The notes: generated from the sequence alone by a model not told the origin. Shown: positions 52,526-61,609, counted from the stretch's first letter. The stretch is DNA of 64,000 nucleotides from Streptomyces sp. NBC_00341 (GCF_041435055.1 NZ_CP108002.1:744001-808000); one strand, 5' to 3'. Made by a program: numbers and translations.

Positions 52526-54607
52526 TCAGCCGTGCCGCGACTGCCGGCTCGCTCCCCGGCCGTGGGCCCGCTGGACGGCCGCCGCGCCGGGCAGCGACCA
52601 GGACTGGTTGCTGCCGGTCGTGGGCCGGTAGACGCCGACGGGCGCCCCGTCATCCGTCGAGGCGTTCGTGACGTCGAGCAGTTCTCCGGTGGCGCGGTTG
52701 ACCAGGGTGCTGTGGCCGTCACCCGTGGTGGAGCGGATCCACTGCTGCGCCGTGGACGGTCCGGGCGGCGCGACGGTCAGGGCGCCGTCCGACGCGGAAA
52801 GCGCCTTGCCCGTCCCGGTGTTGGTGATCCGGTAGGCGGCGGTGTTGCCCCAGTCGTCGGCGGACAGCTTCGTGAAGGTCCACTGCTGTGCGCTGTCGGC
52901 CGGTGCGGAGGTGCGCTGCACGACGGTGCCGGCGCCGTCCGCGGTGGCGAGGGCCTTGCCGCTGTTGTCGTTGACCAGCAGGCGCGGCGCTCCGGTGGGG
53001 GCGGTGGTCGCCGCCGTGTTCACACCGCTGACCGTGGGGAGGACGAACGTGGTGACGGAGCCGGGGCCCACGACCGCCTTGAGCGCGCGACCCGCCACGG
53101 CCGCGTCCTCGTCGCGCCGCAGGTCCTTCGTGGCGTCGGTCGTCCAGCGTTCGACGGGTCCGTCGGCGGCGGTCGCGAAGCCGTCCAGGTCCAGGGTGAC
53201 TTCGCGTTCCTCATCGGTGGTGTTGGTGTGGACGACGACCACACCGCCGTCGGGCCTGACCGCGGCCAGGGTCTGCGGGTCGTCGGTGTTCATGATCCGT
53301 GCGCCGGGGCGGACGAAGCGGCTGTAGTTCGCCATGGCCCAGTACTTCTTGTTCTTGCGCAGCGGCTCGGTCGCCGCGTCGTCGGGGGTGAAGTCCGTCT
53401 GGATCAGGCCCCAGTTGGAGTTCTCGTGGGCCGGCGTCATGTTCTCGTAGTCCTCGACCGCCTGCCACAGGACCCAGGCGCGCGGCTCCAGTTCGCGCAC
53501 GTCGTCGTTGATACGCCGGGCGAGGTCGAGCGCGGGACTCATGGACGTGAAGCTCTGCGGGACACTGCCGCCGACGTCCACCTCCGACATCCACAGCGGT
53601 GTGGCCGCGCCCTTGGCGATGTCCCGCGCCCCGGTGCGGCCGTTCGTCCCGTACGTGTGCGTGTTGAGCCGGTCCACCGTGTCGCGGACGTCGGGGCCGT
53701 ACGCCTCCCAGTCCGACCGGAACCTGTCCGGGTCGGTCTCGTCCATGGCGGCGATCGGGGTCGTGACGCCCTTGGCGTCGAGTGCGGCGCGCAGGGTGGT
53801 GATCATGCGGGCCTGGGAGGCCGGGTCCCAGTGCGAGCCCTCCTGGCGGCCGCCGCTGTGCCAGTAGTCGGTGTCGGGTTCGTTGACCGGTGAGAGGGAG
53901 TCGAAGGTGACGCCGGTGGCGGACTGGGCCCGCTGGAGCGAGCCGGTGAGGTAACCGGCGAACCGGTCGTACTGGTCGGAGCGGAGGTTGTCCTCCCAGC
54001 CGTTGGCCGCGCCGGAGGTGAGTCCGCTGTTGGTCATGAAGTACGGGGCGGAGTTGGAGAACGCCTCGAAGGTGGTGGCGCCGCGCTCCTTGGCGGCCGA
54101 GAGCCACCACTGCTGGTTCGCGTCGGCGGAGGCGTTCCAGTGATCGGCCCGGTCCGGGTCCCACCAGTCGGGGGCCTCGGGTCCGGGCCGGTTCCAGTAG
54201 CCGGGGACGTCGGCACCGGGCCGCATGTAGGGGGTGGTCTCGGGGCTGTCGCCGCCGCCGATGTTGTAGCGGGCGATGGTGAAGCCGAGGCCGTCCGCGC
54301 CGTAGAGGTCGTCGGCCAGCCGGTTGCGCTGGGCGTCGGGCCATCCGCCGGTGACATGGGCGAACCAGGCCAGCGCGGTGCCCCAGCCCTGGAAGGACGG
54401 CTGCTGGTAGCTGGGGTCGAGGCGGATCGTGAGCGCCGCGGCCGACGGCTCCGCGGCGCTCGCCGGCGCGGGGGCCGGCCCGGCGGCCGTGAGCGCGGTC
54501 ACCGCGAGGGCCGTGGCGACGCCCAGAGCGGTGGTGGTCCTTCCGGGCGTGCGGGAGGAACCGGACCGGGGCCCTGAGGGCGCCGGCCGGGTGCGGGTGG
54601 GAAACAC
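52526..54607 (-). CDS. Secreted GH30 endo-beta-1,6-galactanase-like enzyme with ricin-type domain
   Basis: A 693-residue exported enzyme. A signal peptide (about 1-52) is followed by the GH30 barrel: QQPSFQGWGTALAWFAHVTGG, TIARYNIGGGDSP, and the acid/base Glu in FDSLSPVNEPDTDYW near 240. The nucleophile is in PLWMSEVDVGG near 340. A beta-domain follows and then a ricin-type domain (about 540-675, with AQQWTF, AQQWIRS, NQSWSLP). The GWGTALAWFAH start is typical of the subfamily that includes the Streptomyces avermitilis endo-beta-1,6-galactanase. GTG at 54607 follows AAGGAG. It should cut the beta-1,6-galactan side chains of type II arabinogalactan. Confidence 0.88.
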   Translation of the reverse strand: MFPTRTRPAPSGPRSGSSRTPGRTTTALGVATALAVTALTAAGPAPAPASAAEPSAAALTIRLDPSYQQPSFQGWGTALAWFAHVTGGWPDAQRNRLADDLYGADGLGFTIARYNIGGGDSPETTPYMRPGADVPGYWNRPGPEAPDWWDPDRADHWNASADANQQWWLSAAKERGATTFEAFSNSAPYFMTNSGLTSGAANGWEDNLRSDQYDRFAGYLTGSLQRAQSATGVTFDSLSPVNEPDTDYWHSGGRQEGSHWDPASQARMITTLRAALDAKGVTTPIAAMDETDPDRFRSDWEAYGPDVRDTVDRLNTHTYGTNGRTGARDIAKGAATPLWMSEVDVGGSVPQSFTSMSPALDLARRINDDVRELEPRAWVLWQAVEDYENMTPAHENSNWGLIQTDFTPDDAATEPLRKNKKYWAMANYSRFVRPGARIMNTDDPQTLAAVRPDGGVVVVHTNTTDEEREVTLDLDGFATAADGPVERWTTDATKDLRRDEDAAVAGRALKAVVGPGSVTTFVLPTVSGVNTAATTAPTGAPRLLVNDNSGKALATADGAGTVVQRTSAPADSAQQWTFTKLSADDWGNTAAYRITNTGTGKALSASDGALTVAPPGPSTAQQWIRSTTGDGHSTLVNRATGELLDVTNASTDDGAPVGVYRPTTGSNQSWSLPGAAAVQRAHGRGASRQSRHG

Positions 54608-54658
54608 GAAGTGCTCCTTGGGGGCTCGGAGGCTGAGCTGTGGGGAGGGGCGGGGGGC

Positions 54659-54699
54659 ACCGCCGGTCCCGCGGCGCGCGGCACTGCGGGACCGGCGGT
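54659..54699 (-). terminator. Hairpin between GH43 and GH30 genes
   Basis: ACCGCCGGTCCCGC at 54659-54672 pairs perfectly with 54686-54699 across a 13-nt loop. It lies 32 bp after the GH43 stop and only about 50 bp before the GH30 start, so it may attenuate read-through to GH30. Confidence 0.75.
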
Positions 54700-54731
54700 A
54701 CTGCGCCCGGTGGCGCTGCGGGACCGGTCGG

Positions 54732-56177
54732 TCAGGCCGCCGCGCGCTCCCACTTCTGGTTGTCGCCCGAGTTGCAGGTCCACTGGTCGAGAGCGGTGCC
54801 GTCGGACCGGGACTGGTTCACGACGTCGAGGCACTTTCCGCTGTGCCGGGCGACGAGTTCGACGGAGCCGGCCACGTCCGTCGTCCGCGCCTTCCACTGC
54901 TGGGAGGCGGATCCGTCGCAGGTGTTCTGCACCGCGTAGGCCCCGTCCGCCGTCGACGCACCGGCGATGTCGAGGCACTTCCCGCTGTGCCGGGCCATGA
55001 TCTGGACGTAGCCGGTGCCCAGGTCCTTCAGCCAGAAGTCCTGGTTGACGCCCGCGCCGCATCCCCACTGGATCAGTTGGGCACCGTCCGCCGAGTCGTA
55101 GTTCGACACGTCGGCGCACTTGCCGCTCTGGTACCCGGTCAGCGTCTCCCAGGTGACGTCCATACCGCCCACGGTCCCGGCGGCGGTGTCGACGGTGACC
55201 TGCGGGGAGTAGTCCATCGTCATGCTGGTGCTACTGGGGAACGTCAGCGGCAGCCAGACGTACTGGGAGTCGGAGACCGTGCCGCCCATGGCGTTGCCCC
55301 AGCGGTCCCCCATGTAGAGGTATCCGGTGCCCTCGGTGCCCTGCACCGGCAGGACGTACGCGGTCTGGCTCCGGTAGGCCGTGGCGTCGCCCACGTCCTT
55401 CAGATCGCTCCACGAGCCGGTGATGCTGGTGGCGGTGGCGTACTTCTGCTGGTTCGGGGACCAGCCGGTGGCGCCGGAGGTGAGGAGGAAGTAGACGCCG
55501 TCGCGCTCGAACATGGCGGGGGCCTCACGCGACTGCCCCGCCCAGAGCTTCTGGACCTGGGACTCGACCGCCGTGTAGTCCGCGGTCAGCCGGTACACGT
55601 GCAGGTCCGCGTTCTCGTTGGCGGCCGAGATCATGTAGCCGGTGCCGTCCTTGTCGACGAAGGTCGTGATGTCCCGTGACATGTTGCCCAGCGGCCGGAA
55701 GCTGCCGCGCCAGGTGTAGTCGCCGTCCACCGTGGAGGACACCGCGACCGCGGCTCGGGCCTCGCCGTAGTCGGAGGCGTTCTCCTTGTGCATCCACATC
55801 ACGAACTGCTTGGTGGTGCTGTTGTAGACGACTTTGGGGCGCTCGATGTTGGCCTGGTCCAGTTCCGGGTCCGAGGCCTCCGTCAGGACGTTCTTGCGGA
55901 ACTCCCAGTTCTTGAGGTCGGTCGAGCGGTAGGCGGAGACGTACCGGAAGGTGTTGTCGGCGTTGCGGTTCTCGCCGAACCAGTAGTAGTACGCGCCGAC
56001 CTTGAGTACGCCACCGCCGTGGGCGTGCACCGGACTGTTGTCCGATCCGGTGAACTGCGTCCCGTTGGTGATGGTCACCGCGGCGGCGTGGGCGGTGCCC
56101 ACGGAGCTGAGCAGAGAGAGGAGAAGGGCGGCGAGGGCGGCGAACAGAGCCGCCCTTCCGGGGATCTTGTGTCGCAT
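54732..56177 (-). CDS. Secreted GH43 exo-beta-1,3-galactanase-like enzyme with ricin-type domain
   Basis: A 481-residue exported protein with a signal peptide (about 1-32, ending AHA). The five-bladed GH43 propeller spans about 36-345 (VHAHGGGVLKVGAYYYWFGEN, NIERPKVVYNS, SREAPAMFERDGVYFLLTSG). A ricin/CBM13 domain of about 130 residues contains three HSGKCLD or SGKCADV repeats. The VHAHGGGxL and YYWFGEN stretches are those of subfamily 24 exo-beta-1,3-galactanases such as Ct1,3Gal43A. That subfamily lacks the usual Asp base, a point not resolved here. It would trim the beta-1,3-galactan backbone. Two LacI-type sites lie upstream. Confidence 0.9.
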   Translation of the reverse strand: MRHKIPGRAALFAALAALLLSLLSSVGTAHAAAVTITNGTQFTGSDNSPVHAHGGGVLKVGAYYYWFGENRNADNTFRYVSAYRSTDLKNWEFRKNVLTEASDPELDQANIERPKVVYNSTTKQFVMWMHKENASDYGEARAAVAVSSTVDGDYTWRGSFRPLGNMSRDITTFVDKDGTGYMISAANENADLHVYRLTADYTAVESQVQKLWAGQSREAPAMFERDGVYFLLTSGATGWSPNQQKYATATSITGSWSDLKDVGDATAYRSQTAYVLPVQGTEGTGYLYMGDRWGNAMGGTVSDSQYVWLPLTFPSSTSMTMDYSPQVTVDTAAGTVGGMDVTWETLTGYQSGKCADVSNYDSADGAQLIQWGCGAGVNQDFWLKDLGTGYVQIMARHSGKCLDIAGASTADGAYAVQNTCDGSASQQWKARTTDVAGSVELVARHSGKCLDVVNQSRSDGTALDQWTCNSGDNQKWERAAA

Positions 56178-56335
56178 GTCGCGATACCTCGTGGTGTTCG
56201 TCGGACCGGGCGCTCCGCGCGGTCTGCGAGATCTCGGACCGCGTGGGGCCCGGAGCGTGGGGGAGTCCGAAGGGCCGGCCGGTGGGGAGTTGTGGCCTGC
56301 CGATCAGGACCGTGCACGATCACCGGCCTACGCAA

Positions 56336-56349
56336 TGTTTTCGTAAACA
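56336..56349. promoter_or_regulatory. LacI-type operator upstream of the GH43 gene
   Basis: TGTTTTCGTAAACA, a palindrome with one mismatch, lies 159 bp upstream of the GH43 start and on the other side faces the LacI gene. Together with the next site it occupies the 304-bp divergent gap 56178-56481, in which no gene is seen. Confidence 0.75.
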
Positions 56350-56432
56350 CGATGTGTCCGGAAGTGTGTGAGGGCCGCGGGATACTGTCAAGGAGTCGGG
56401 CAGAGAAGGGCCAGGTTTTTGACCCGGCGGTG

Positions 56433-56446
56433 TGTTTGCGTCAACA
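56433..56446. promoter_or_regulatory. LacI-type operator upstream of the lacI-family gene
   Basis: TGTTTGCGTCAACA, symmetrical except at two positions, lies 36 bp before the chosen LacI start. It is well placed for autoregulation. The spacing to the site at 56336 is 97 bp centre to centre, about nine helical turns, so both could be bridged by one tetramer or two dimers. Confidence 0.7.
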
Positions 56447-56481
56447 TTGCAGAGCGGGAGCACACCAGGTGCGCACTCGCG

Positions 56482-57549
56482 ATGGGCCTCGAGAGAAGGC
56501 GGTCGGCTGTGGCGGAGAAGGCGACGAGAGCACCCCGCTCGCGCACGCCCCGGAAGTGGCCCTCGATGGCCGAGGTCGCGGCGAAGGCGGGGGTGTCCTC
56601 CCAGACCGTCTCGCGCGTGGCCAACAACCACGACAACGTGGACGCCACGACGCGCGCCAAGGTCCTCGACGCCATGCAGGCACTCGGATACCGCCCGAAC
56701 GCGGCGGCTCGTGCGCTGGTCACGGGCAAGTTCGGGGCGCTGGGCGTGGTCAGCTTCGACGTCGGCGCGCACGGGAACGCCCGGACGCTCGCCGCCATCG
56801 CGGACGCGGCACGCGAGGCCGGCTTCTCCGTCAACTTCATGGGAATCCGCGCACAGACCGAAGCCGCCGTGCAGCAGGCCTTCCGCCACCTGATGCTCCA
56901 GTCCGTCGACGGGATCGTGCTGATCGAGTCGCAGATGCTCGACACACCGTCGCTGCGCCTGCCGCCGACCATGCCGATCGTCGTCGCGGACGGCGACACC
57001 GGGCACCGCTACCCCCATGTCGACTTCGACCAGGCCCGCGGCACCCGGAGCGTGGTGGCCCACCTGCTGGAGATGGGCCATCGCACGGTGCACCACGTCA
57101 GCGGCCCGCGGGACTCCTTCGCCGCCCGGCGGCGCGCGGAGACCTGGGAGCGCACCGTCGTCGCGGCCGGTGCCCCCCTGCACCCCGCCCTGTACGGGGA
57201 CTGGAGCGCCGAGTCCGGCTACCTGGCCGGCCGGACGCTGGCGAAGATCCCCGATGTCACGGCCGTGTTCGCGGCCAACGACCAGATGGCACTGGGGGTG
57301 CTGCGCGCCATGCACGAGGCCGGGCGCAAGGTGCCGGAGGAGGTCAGCGTGGCCGGCTTCGACGACGTCCCAGAGGCCCGGTTCTTCGAGCCGCCGCTGA
57401 CCACGGTCCACCAGGACTTCGACGTGGTGGGGCGGCATTGCGTGACCCTGCTCCTGGAGCAGATCGAGCGCCGCGCGGGCGGCCCGCACCGGCTCGCCGT
57501 CGAACCCACTCTCGTGGTCCGGGCCAGCACCGCGCCGCCGCCCGCCTGA
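56482..57549 (+). CDS. LacI-family regulator of the arabinogalactan genes
   Basis: A 355-residue LacI/GalR regulator. A basic N-terminal extension is followed by the helix-turn-helix and hinge (MAEVAAKAGVSSQTVSRVANN, VDATTRAKVLDAMQALGYRPN, AARALVTG) near residues 30-85. The sugar-binding core comes next (IVLIESQML, VVADGDTG, DVTAVFAANDQMALGVLRAMH, VAGFDDVPEARFFEPPLTT). The start could be ATG 56482 or GTG 56509, which has GAGAAGG further upstream; the frame above overlaps the operator and is rejected. Five matching palindromes nearby mark its probable targets. The effector is likely galactose or a galacto-oligosaccharide. Confidence 0.9.
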   Translation: MGLERRRSAVAEKATRAPRSRTPRKWPSMAEVAAKAGVSSQTVSRVANNHDNVDATTRAKVLDAMQALGYRPNAAARALVTGKFGALGVVSFDVGAHGNARTLAAIADAAREAGFSVNFMGIRAQTEAAVQQAFRHLMLQSVDGIVLIESQMLDTPSLRLPPTMPIVVADGDTGHRYPHVDFDQARGTRSVVAHLLEMGHRTVHHVSGPRDSFAARRRAETWERTVVAAGAPLHPALYGDWSAESGYLAGRTLAKIPDVTAVFAANDQMALGVLRAMHEAGRKVPEEVSVAGFDDVPEARFFEPPLTTVHQDFDVVGRHCVTLLLEQIERRAGGPHRLAVEPTLVVRASTAPPPA

Positions 57550-57568
57550 CCGGCGCACGGCCCCGCAA

Positions 57569-57598
57569 CGGCCCGCCCGCGCATGCGCGGGCGGGCCG
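57569..57598 (+). terminator. Perfect 30-bp palindromic terminator after the LacI gene
   Basis: A 14-bp stem (CGGCCCGCCCGCGC with its complement) around the central AT lies 19 bp beyond the stop. Confidence 0.85.
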
Positions 57599-57963
57599 CA
57601 CTCCGTCGCGCCCCTGAGCCCCGGCCCCGCTCACGGCGGCGACATGAACAGGGTCCGGGCTCACGGCTCCGCGCACCCCCTCGCATACCGGCGCCGCACC
57701 CCTCGTCCGGATCCGGTGTGCCGGGCGCTCGCCCATCGCCCGGCACGCCCCGCGGCACGGCCAAGCCCTCGGCTTTCGCCCAATTCCCCTTTGTTCGCTA
57801 CCGCACCGTGCTTGACGCCCGTCTCGGGGTGGTGCCACCATCAGCTATCGATGATTACGTAAACATGGTTCATCGGCCCAGTCTTCTCCCGGCCCGTCGG
57901 CCCTGAGGTTCCCCCTCCCCCGCCCCGTTCCCGACCGGTCGCTCAACGACGCAAGGAACCACC
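57599..57963. other. Promoter region of the galactoside ABC importer
   Basis: No convincing gene is seen here. Apart from the operator at 57852-57865 the only feature is GCAAGGAACCACC just before the permease ATG, which supplies the ribosome site. Confidence 0.5.
57852..57865 (+). promoter_or_regulatory. LacI-type operator upstream of the sugar ABC importer
   Basis: TGATTACGTAAACA is the fifth member of the site family, with a perfect TTACGTAA core. It lies 99 bp upstream of the first permease start. Confidence 0.77.
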
Positions 57964-58890
57964 ATGACGCTCCTGTCGACGTCCGCCCAGGCAGTCCGGC
58001 CACCCCGGCCGAGGCGGCGCCGCCCTCTCGGGCGGTACGGCCTGACCGGATGGGGATTCGCCGGACCGTTCGTCGCGGTCTTCGCACTCGTCTTCCTCGC
58101 GCCGATCGGATACGCCGCCTATCTGAGCCTCTTCCGGGACCGGATGATCGGCGGCAGGTCGTTCGTGGGCATGGACAACTACCAACAGGCACTGACCGAC
58201 CCGCAGTTCTGGGAGGGGCTGGAGCGTGTCGGCCTCTTCCTGGCCGTCCAGGTGCCGATCATGCTGGGCATCGCCCTGCTGGTCGCCCTGGCGATCGACA
58301 GCGGCAGGCTGTACGGGAGGTCGTTCTTCCGCGTCGCCGTCTTCCTGCCCTACGCAGTACCTGCCGTCGTCGCCAGCCTCATGTGGGGCTTCATCTACGG
58401 CACGCAGTTCGGGCTGGTCGGCAACATCAACGACACCTTCGGCCTGTCACTGCCCGACCCGCTCTCCCCCTCACTGGTGCTGGCCTCGATCGGCAACATC
58501 GTGACCTGGGAGTTCGTCGGCTACAACATGCTGATCTTCTACTCGGCCCTCAGGGTCGTGCCTCGCTCGCTCTACGAGGCCGCGGCCATCGACGGAGCCG
58601 GCGAATGGCGGATCATCTCCGCGGTCAAACTCCCCGCGATCCGAGGGGCCCTGGTGATCGCCACGATCTTCTCCGTCATCGGCAGCTTCCAGCTGTTCAA
58701 CGAGCCCAGCATCCTGCAGAAGCTCGCGCCCAACGCGATCACCAACGACTTCACCCCGAACCTCTACACGTACTCGCTGTCCTTCGCCGGACAGCAGCAC
58801 AACTACGCCGCGACCGTGGCCATCGTGATGGGCGTGATCACCGCGATCATCGCCTACGCGGTCCAGCTGCGCGGCATGCGGAAGGGCTGA
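57964..58890 (+). CDS. Sugar ABC transporter permease (MalF/UgpA type)
   Basis: A 308-residue CUT1-family permease with six hydrophobic segments. The ATPase-coupling EAA loop reads LYEAAAIDGAGEWRIISAVKLPAI near residue 200. An Arg-rich cytosolic N-terminus precedes the first helix. It is first in a permease-permease-binding-protein operon and starts 3 bp from its partner. No ATPase gene is present, so a shared MsiK-type ATPase probably drives it, as is usual in Streptomyces. The substrate is likely a galacto-oligosaccharide, by context. Confidence 0.92.
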   Translation: MTLLSTSAQAVRPPRPRRRRPLGRYGLTGWGFAGPFVAVFALVFLAPIGYAAYLSLFRDRMIGGRSFVGMDNYQQALTDPQFWEGLERVGLFLAVQVPIMLGIALLVALAIDSGRLYGRSFFRVAVFLPYAVPAVVASLMWGFIYGTQFGLVGNINDTFGLSLPDPLSPSLVLASIGNIVTWEFVGYNMLIFYSALRVVPRSLYEAAAIDGAGEWRIISAVKLPAIRGALVIATIFSVIGSFQLFNEPSILQKLAPNAITNDFTPNLYTYSLSFAGQQHNYAATVAIVMGVITAIIAYAVQLRGMRKG

Positions 58891-58893
58891 CCC

Positions 58894-59883
58894 ATGACCA
58901 CCTCCTTCACCACCGACTCAACCGGGTCCTCCCCTTCCTCACCCGGACACCGCGCCTCCCGTACGACGCCGCCGGCCACCGCCCGTCCCCGTACCGGCGG
59001 CTCCGCACGGAAGTCCCGGCGGCCTCCGCACACGCCGCTCAACCCACGCCCCAGCATCCCGCTGACCCTGGTCACCGGCGTCGTCGTCCTCTACACACTG
59101 GCCCCGCTGCTGTGGCTCGTCATCAACGCCACGAAGAGCCAGCGGGGGCTCTTCGACTCGTTCGGCCTCTGGTTCGCCGACGACTTCAACCTCTGGGACA
59201 ACATCACCCGGACGCTCACCTACGACGACGGCGCCTTCGTCCGCTGGTTCCTCAACACGCTGCTGTACGTCACGGTCGGAGCCGGGGGCGCCACCGTCCT
59301 GGCCGTTCTCGGCGGCTACGCCCTGGCGAAGTACGACTTCCCCGGCCGGCGCGCCGTGTTCGCCGTGGTCATCGGCGCGGTGGCGGTCCCGGGTACGGCT
59401 CTCGCCGTCCCCACCTTCCTGATGTTCAGCAACATGGGCCTGACGAACACCCCCTGGGCCGTGATCATCCCGTCCCTGATCTCGCCCTTCGGGCTCTACC
59501 TCATGTGGGTCTTCGCCTTGGAGGCCGTCCCCGCCGGGCTGCTGGAGGCCGCGCGGATCGACGGATCCAGTGAGCTGCGCACCTTCTTCACGATCGCGCT
59601 GCCCCTGCTGATGCCGGGGACCATCACCGTCCTGCTGTTCTCGATGGTCGCGACGTGGAACAACTACTTCCTGCCGCTGATCATGATCAAGGACCCCGAC
59701 TGGTATCCGCTGACCCTCGGCCTCAACGCCTGGAACGCCCAGGCCCAGACGGCGGGCGGCGAAGCCGTCTTCGACCTCATCATCACCGGCTCCCTGCTGA
59801 CGATCGTGCCGATCGTGGCGGCCTTCCTGCTGCTCCAGCGCTACTGGCAGTCCGGACTGGCCGCGGGCAGCGTCAAGGAATGA
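58894..59883 (+). CDS. Sugar ABC transporter permease (MalG/UgpE type)
   Basis: A 329-residue CUT1-family permease, partner of the preceding gene. A long, polar Ser/Thr/Pro/Arg-rich N-terminal tail (about 50 residues) precedes the first helix TLVTGVVVLYTLAPLLWLVI. The EAA loop is PAGLLEAARIDGSSELRTFFTIALPLL near 210-235. The gap to the upstream gene is 3 bp and to the binding protein 62 bp. Confidence 0.92.
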   Translation: MTTSFTTDSTGSSPSSPGHRASRTTPPATARPRTGGSARKSRRPPHTPLNPRPSIPLTLVTGVVVLYTLAPLLWLVINATKSQRGLFDSFGLWFADDFNLWDNITRTLTYDDGAFVRWFLNTLLYVTVGAGGATVLAVLGGYALAKYDFPGRRAVFAVVIGAVAVPGTALAVPTFLMFSNMGLTNTPWAVIIPSLISPFGLYLMWVFALEAVPAGLLEAARIDGSSELRTFFTIALPLLMPGTITVLLFSMVATWNNYFLPLIMIKDPDWYPLTLGLNAWNAQAQTAGGEAVFDLIITGSLLTIVPIVAAFLLLQRYWQSGLAAGSVKE

Positions 59884-59945
59884 CGCCGCCTCCCGTTCCT
59901 CCCCGCCCCTCCTCTCCGCCGCATCACCGACCAGGAGCACATCCC

Positions 59946-61277
59946 ATGAGAACGCACTCCACCCGCAGGCTGCTCGGCGCGCTCGCCGTCGCCTCCGCTC
60001 TCGCGCTGACCGCCACGGCCTGCGGCGACTCGGACTCCGACGCGGCAGACAGCTCGCCCAAGGACGTCAAGGCAGCGCTCGAGAAGGGCGGGAAGGTGAC
60101 CGTGTGGGCCTGGGAGCCCACGCTCAAGAAGGTGGCGGCGGACTTCGAGAAGAAGTACCCCGAAGTCGACGTCGAACTGGTCAACGCGGGCACCGGCGAC
60201 AAGCAGTACACGGCTCTGCAGAACGCGATGGCCGCCGGTTCCGGTGCCCCCGACGTCGCCCAGGTCGAGTACTACGCCCTCGGCCAGTTCGCCATCGCCA
60301 AGTCCGTCGAGGACCTGGCTCCCTACGGCGCGAAGAAGTACGACAAGACCTTCACGCCCGGCCCGTGGAACGCGGTCACGCAGGACAAGGCGGTCTACGC
60401 CCTGCCCATGGACTCCGGCCCCATGGCCTTCTTCTACAACAAGAAGGTCTTCGACAAGCACGGCGTCAAGGTGCCGACCACCTGGGACGAGTACGTCGAG
60501 GCGGCCCGCACCCTCCACAAGGCCGACCCCAAGATCTTCATCACCAATGACACCGGGGACGCCGGAGCCACCACCAGCCTCATCTGGCAGGCCGGCGGAC
60601 GCCCCTACAAGGCCGACGGCACGAACGTGGGCGTCGCCTTCGACGACGCGGGCACCAAGAAGTACACCGCGACCTGGCAGAAGCTCCTCGACGAGAAGCT
60701 GGTCGCGCCGATCAGCTCGTGGAGCGACGCCTGGTACAAGGGCCTGGCCGACGGCTCCCTGGCCACCCTCTCCATCGGCGCCTGGATGCCGGCCAACCTC
60801 ACCTCCGGAGTCCCGGCGGCCTCCGGCGACTGGCGGGTCGCACCGCTGCCGCAGTGGACGAAGGGCGACCGGACAAGCGCGGAGAACGGCGGCAGCTCGC
60901 TGGCCGTGCCGAAGGCCGCGAAGAACAAGGAACTCGCTTACGCCTTCACCCAGTTCGCGACCACCGGCGCCGGTGCGAGCAGCCGCGTCGCCGAGGGCGC
61001 CTTCCCGGCCACCCGCGCCGACCTGGAGTCGAAGGCGTTCCTCGACACCCCGTTCCCCTACTTCGGCGGGCAGAAGGCCAACCAGGTGTTCGCCGAGTCG
61101 GCCCGTAACGTCGGTGCGGACTGGTCCTACCTGCCCTACCAGGTCTACGCGAACTCCGTCTTCAACGACACCGCGGGCAAGGCGTACGTCTCCTCCACCA
61201 CGCTCTCCGACGGACTGAAGGCCTGGCAGGACGCGAGCGTCAAGTACGGCAAGGACCAGGGCTTCACCCTCGACTAG
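59946..61277 (+). CDS. Extracellular sugar-binding lipoprotein (CUT1)
   Basis: A 443-residue family 1 solute-binding protein with signal peptide and lipobox TATAC. The mature part shows the usual VTVWAWEPTLKKVAADFEKKY start, the QYTALQNAMAAGSGAPDVAQVE stretch and PMAFFYNKKVFDKHGVKVP. It should deliver oligosaccharides released by the secreted galactanases to the two permeases. AGGAG precedes the ATG. A strong intrinsic terminator ends the operon. Confidence 0.93.
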   Translation: MRTHSTRRLLGALAVASALALTATACGDSDSDAADSSPKDVKAALEKGGKVTVWAWEPTLKKVAADFEKKYPEVDVELVNAGTGDKQYTALQNAMAAGSGAPDVAQVEYYALGQFAIAKSVEDLAPYGAKKYDKTFTPGPWNAVTQDKAVYALPMDSGPMAFFYNKKVFDKHGVKVPTTWDEYVEAARTLHKADPKIFITNDTGDAGATTSLIWQAGGRPYKADGTNVGVAFDDAGTKKYTATWQKLLDEKLVAPISSWSDAWYKGLADGSLATLSIGAWMPANLTSGVPAASGDWRVAPLPQWTKGDRTSAENGGSSLAVPKAAKNKELAYAFTQFATTGAGASSRVAEGAFPATRADLESKAFLDTPFPYFGGQKANQVFAESARNVGADWSYLPYQVYANSVFNDTAGKAYVSSTTLSDGLKAWQDASVKYGKDQGFTLD

Positions 61278-61312
61278 TCCGGCCGCCGATTCCGGCTGCC
61301 TGTTTCCTCCGC

Positions 61313-61377
61313 GCTCTCGGAACGCCTGGGCGTGCCATCGGCATCGATGGCATGCTCAGGCGAACTGAGAGCTTTTT
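61313..61377 (+). terminator. Intrinsic terminator with T-tract after the CUT1 importer operon
   Basis: An outer stem GCTCTC/GAGAGC encloses a long inner stem in which 61323-61340 pairs with 61345-61362 at 16 of 18 positions, loop GCAT. TTTTT follows at 61373-61377. A T-tract is uncommon in this genome. Confidence 0.9.
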
Positions 61378-61438
61378 CCTGCCTGTTCACAGATTCGGCC
61401 AGTGAACATCACAGGCGTATTTCAACCCGTCCCGCCTC

Positions 61439-61483
61439 TTGACGCCGAGGTCAACGCGTTATGTTATGCAGTTAAACGTTTGA
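61439..61483 (+). promoter_or_regulatory. Promoter and LacI-like operator of the CUT2 importer
   Basis: A consensus-like -35 TTGACG stands at 61439-61444, with -10 candidates TATGTT (15-bp spacing) or TGTTAT (17-bp spacing) at 61460-61467. Directly downstream, TTAAACGTTTGA at 61472-61483 is a palindrome with core AAACGTTT, of the type bound by LacI-family repressors. It differs from the five sites in 50-58 kb. The rest of 61378-61609 forms the leader. Confidence 0.62.
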
Positions 61484-61609
61484 ATGTGTTTGATTTCGAC
61501 GATTCCGGTTCCCTCCCGAGGCACCCTCAGCTCGCAGCCTCTTTCTCTCTCGAACCGGCCTCCGCGCTTCTGTGCAGCGGCGGCCGCTGTCAGCACAAAG
61601 GAGCCCCTG

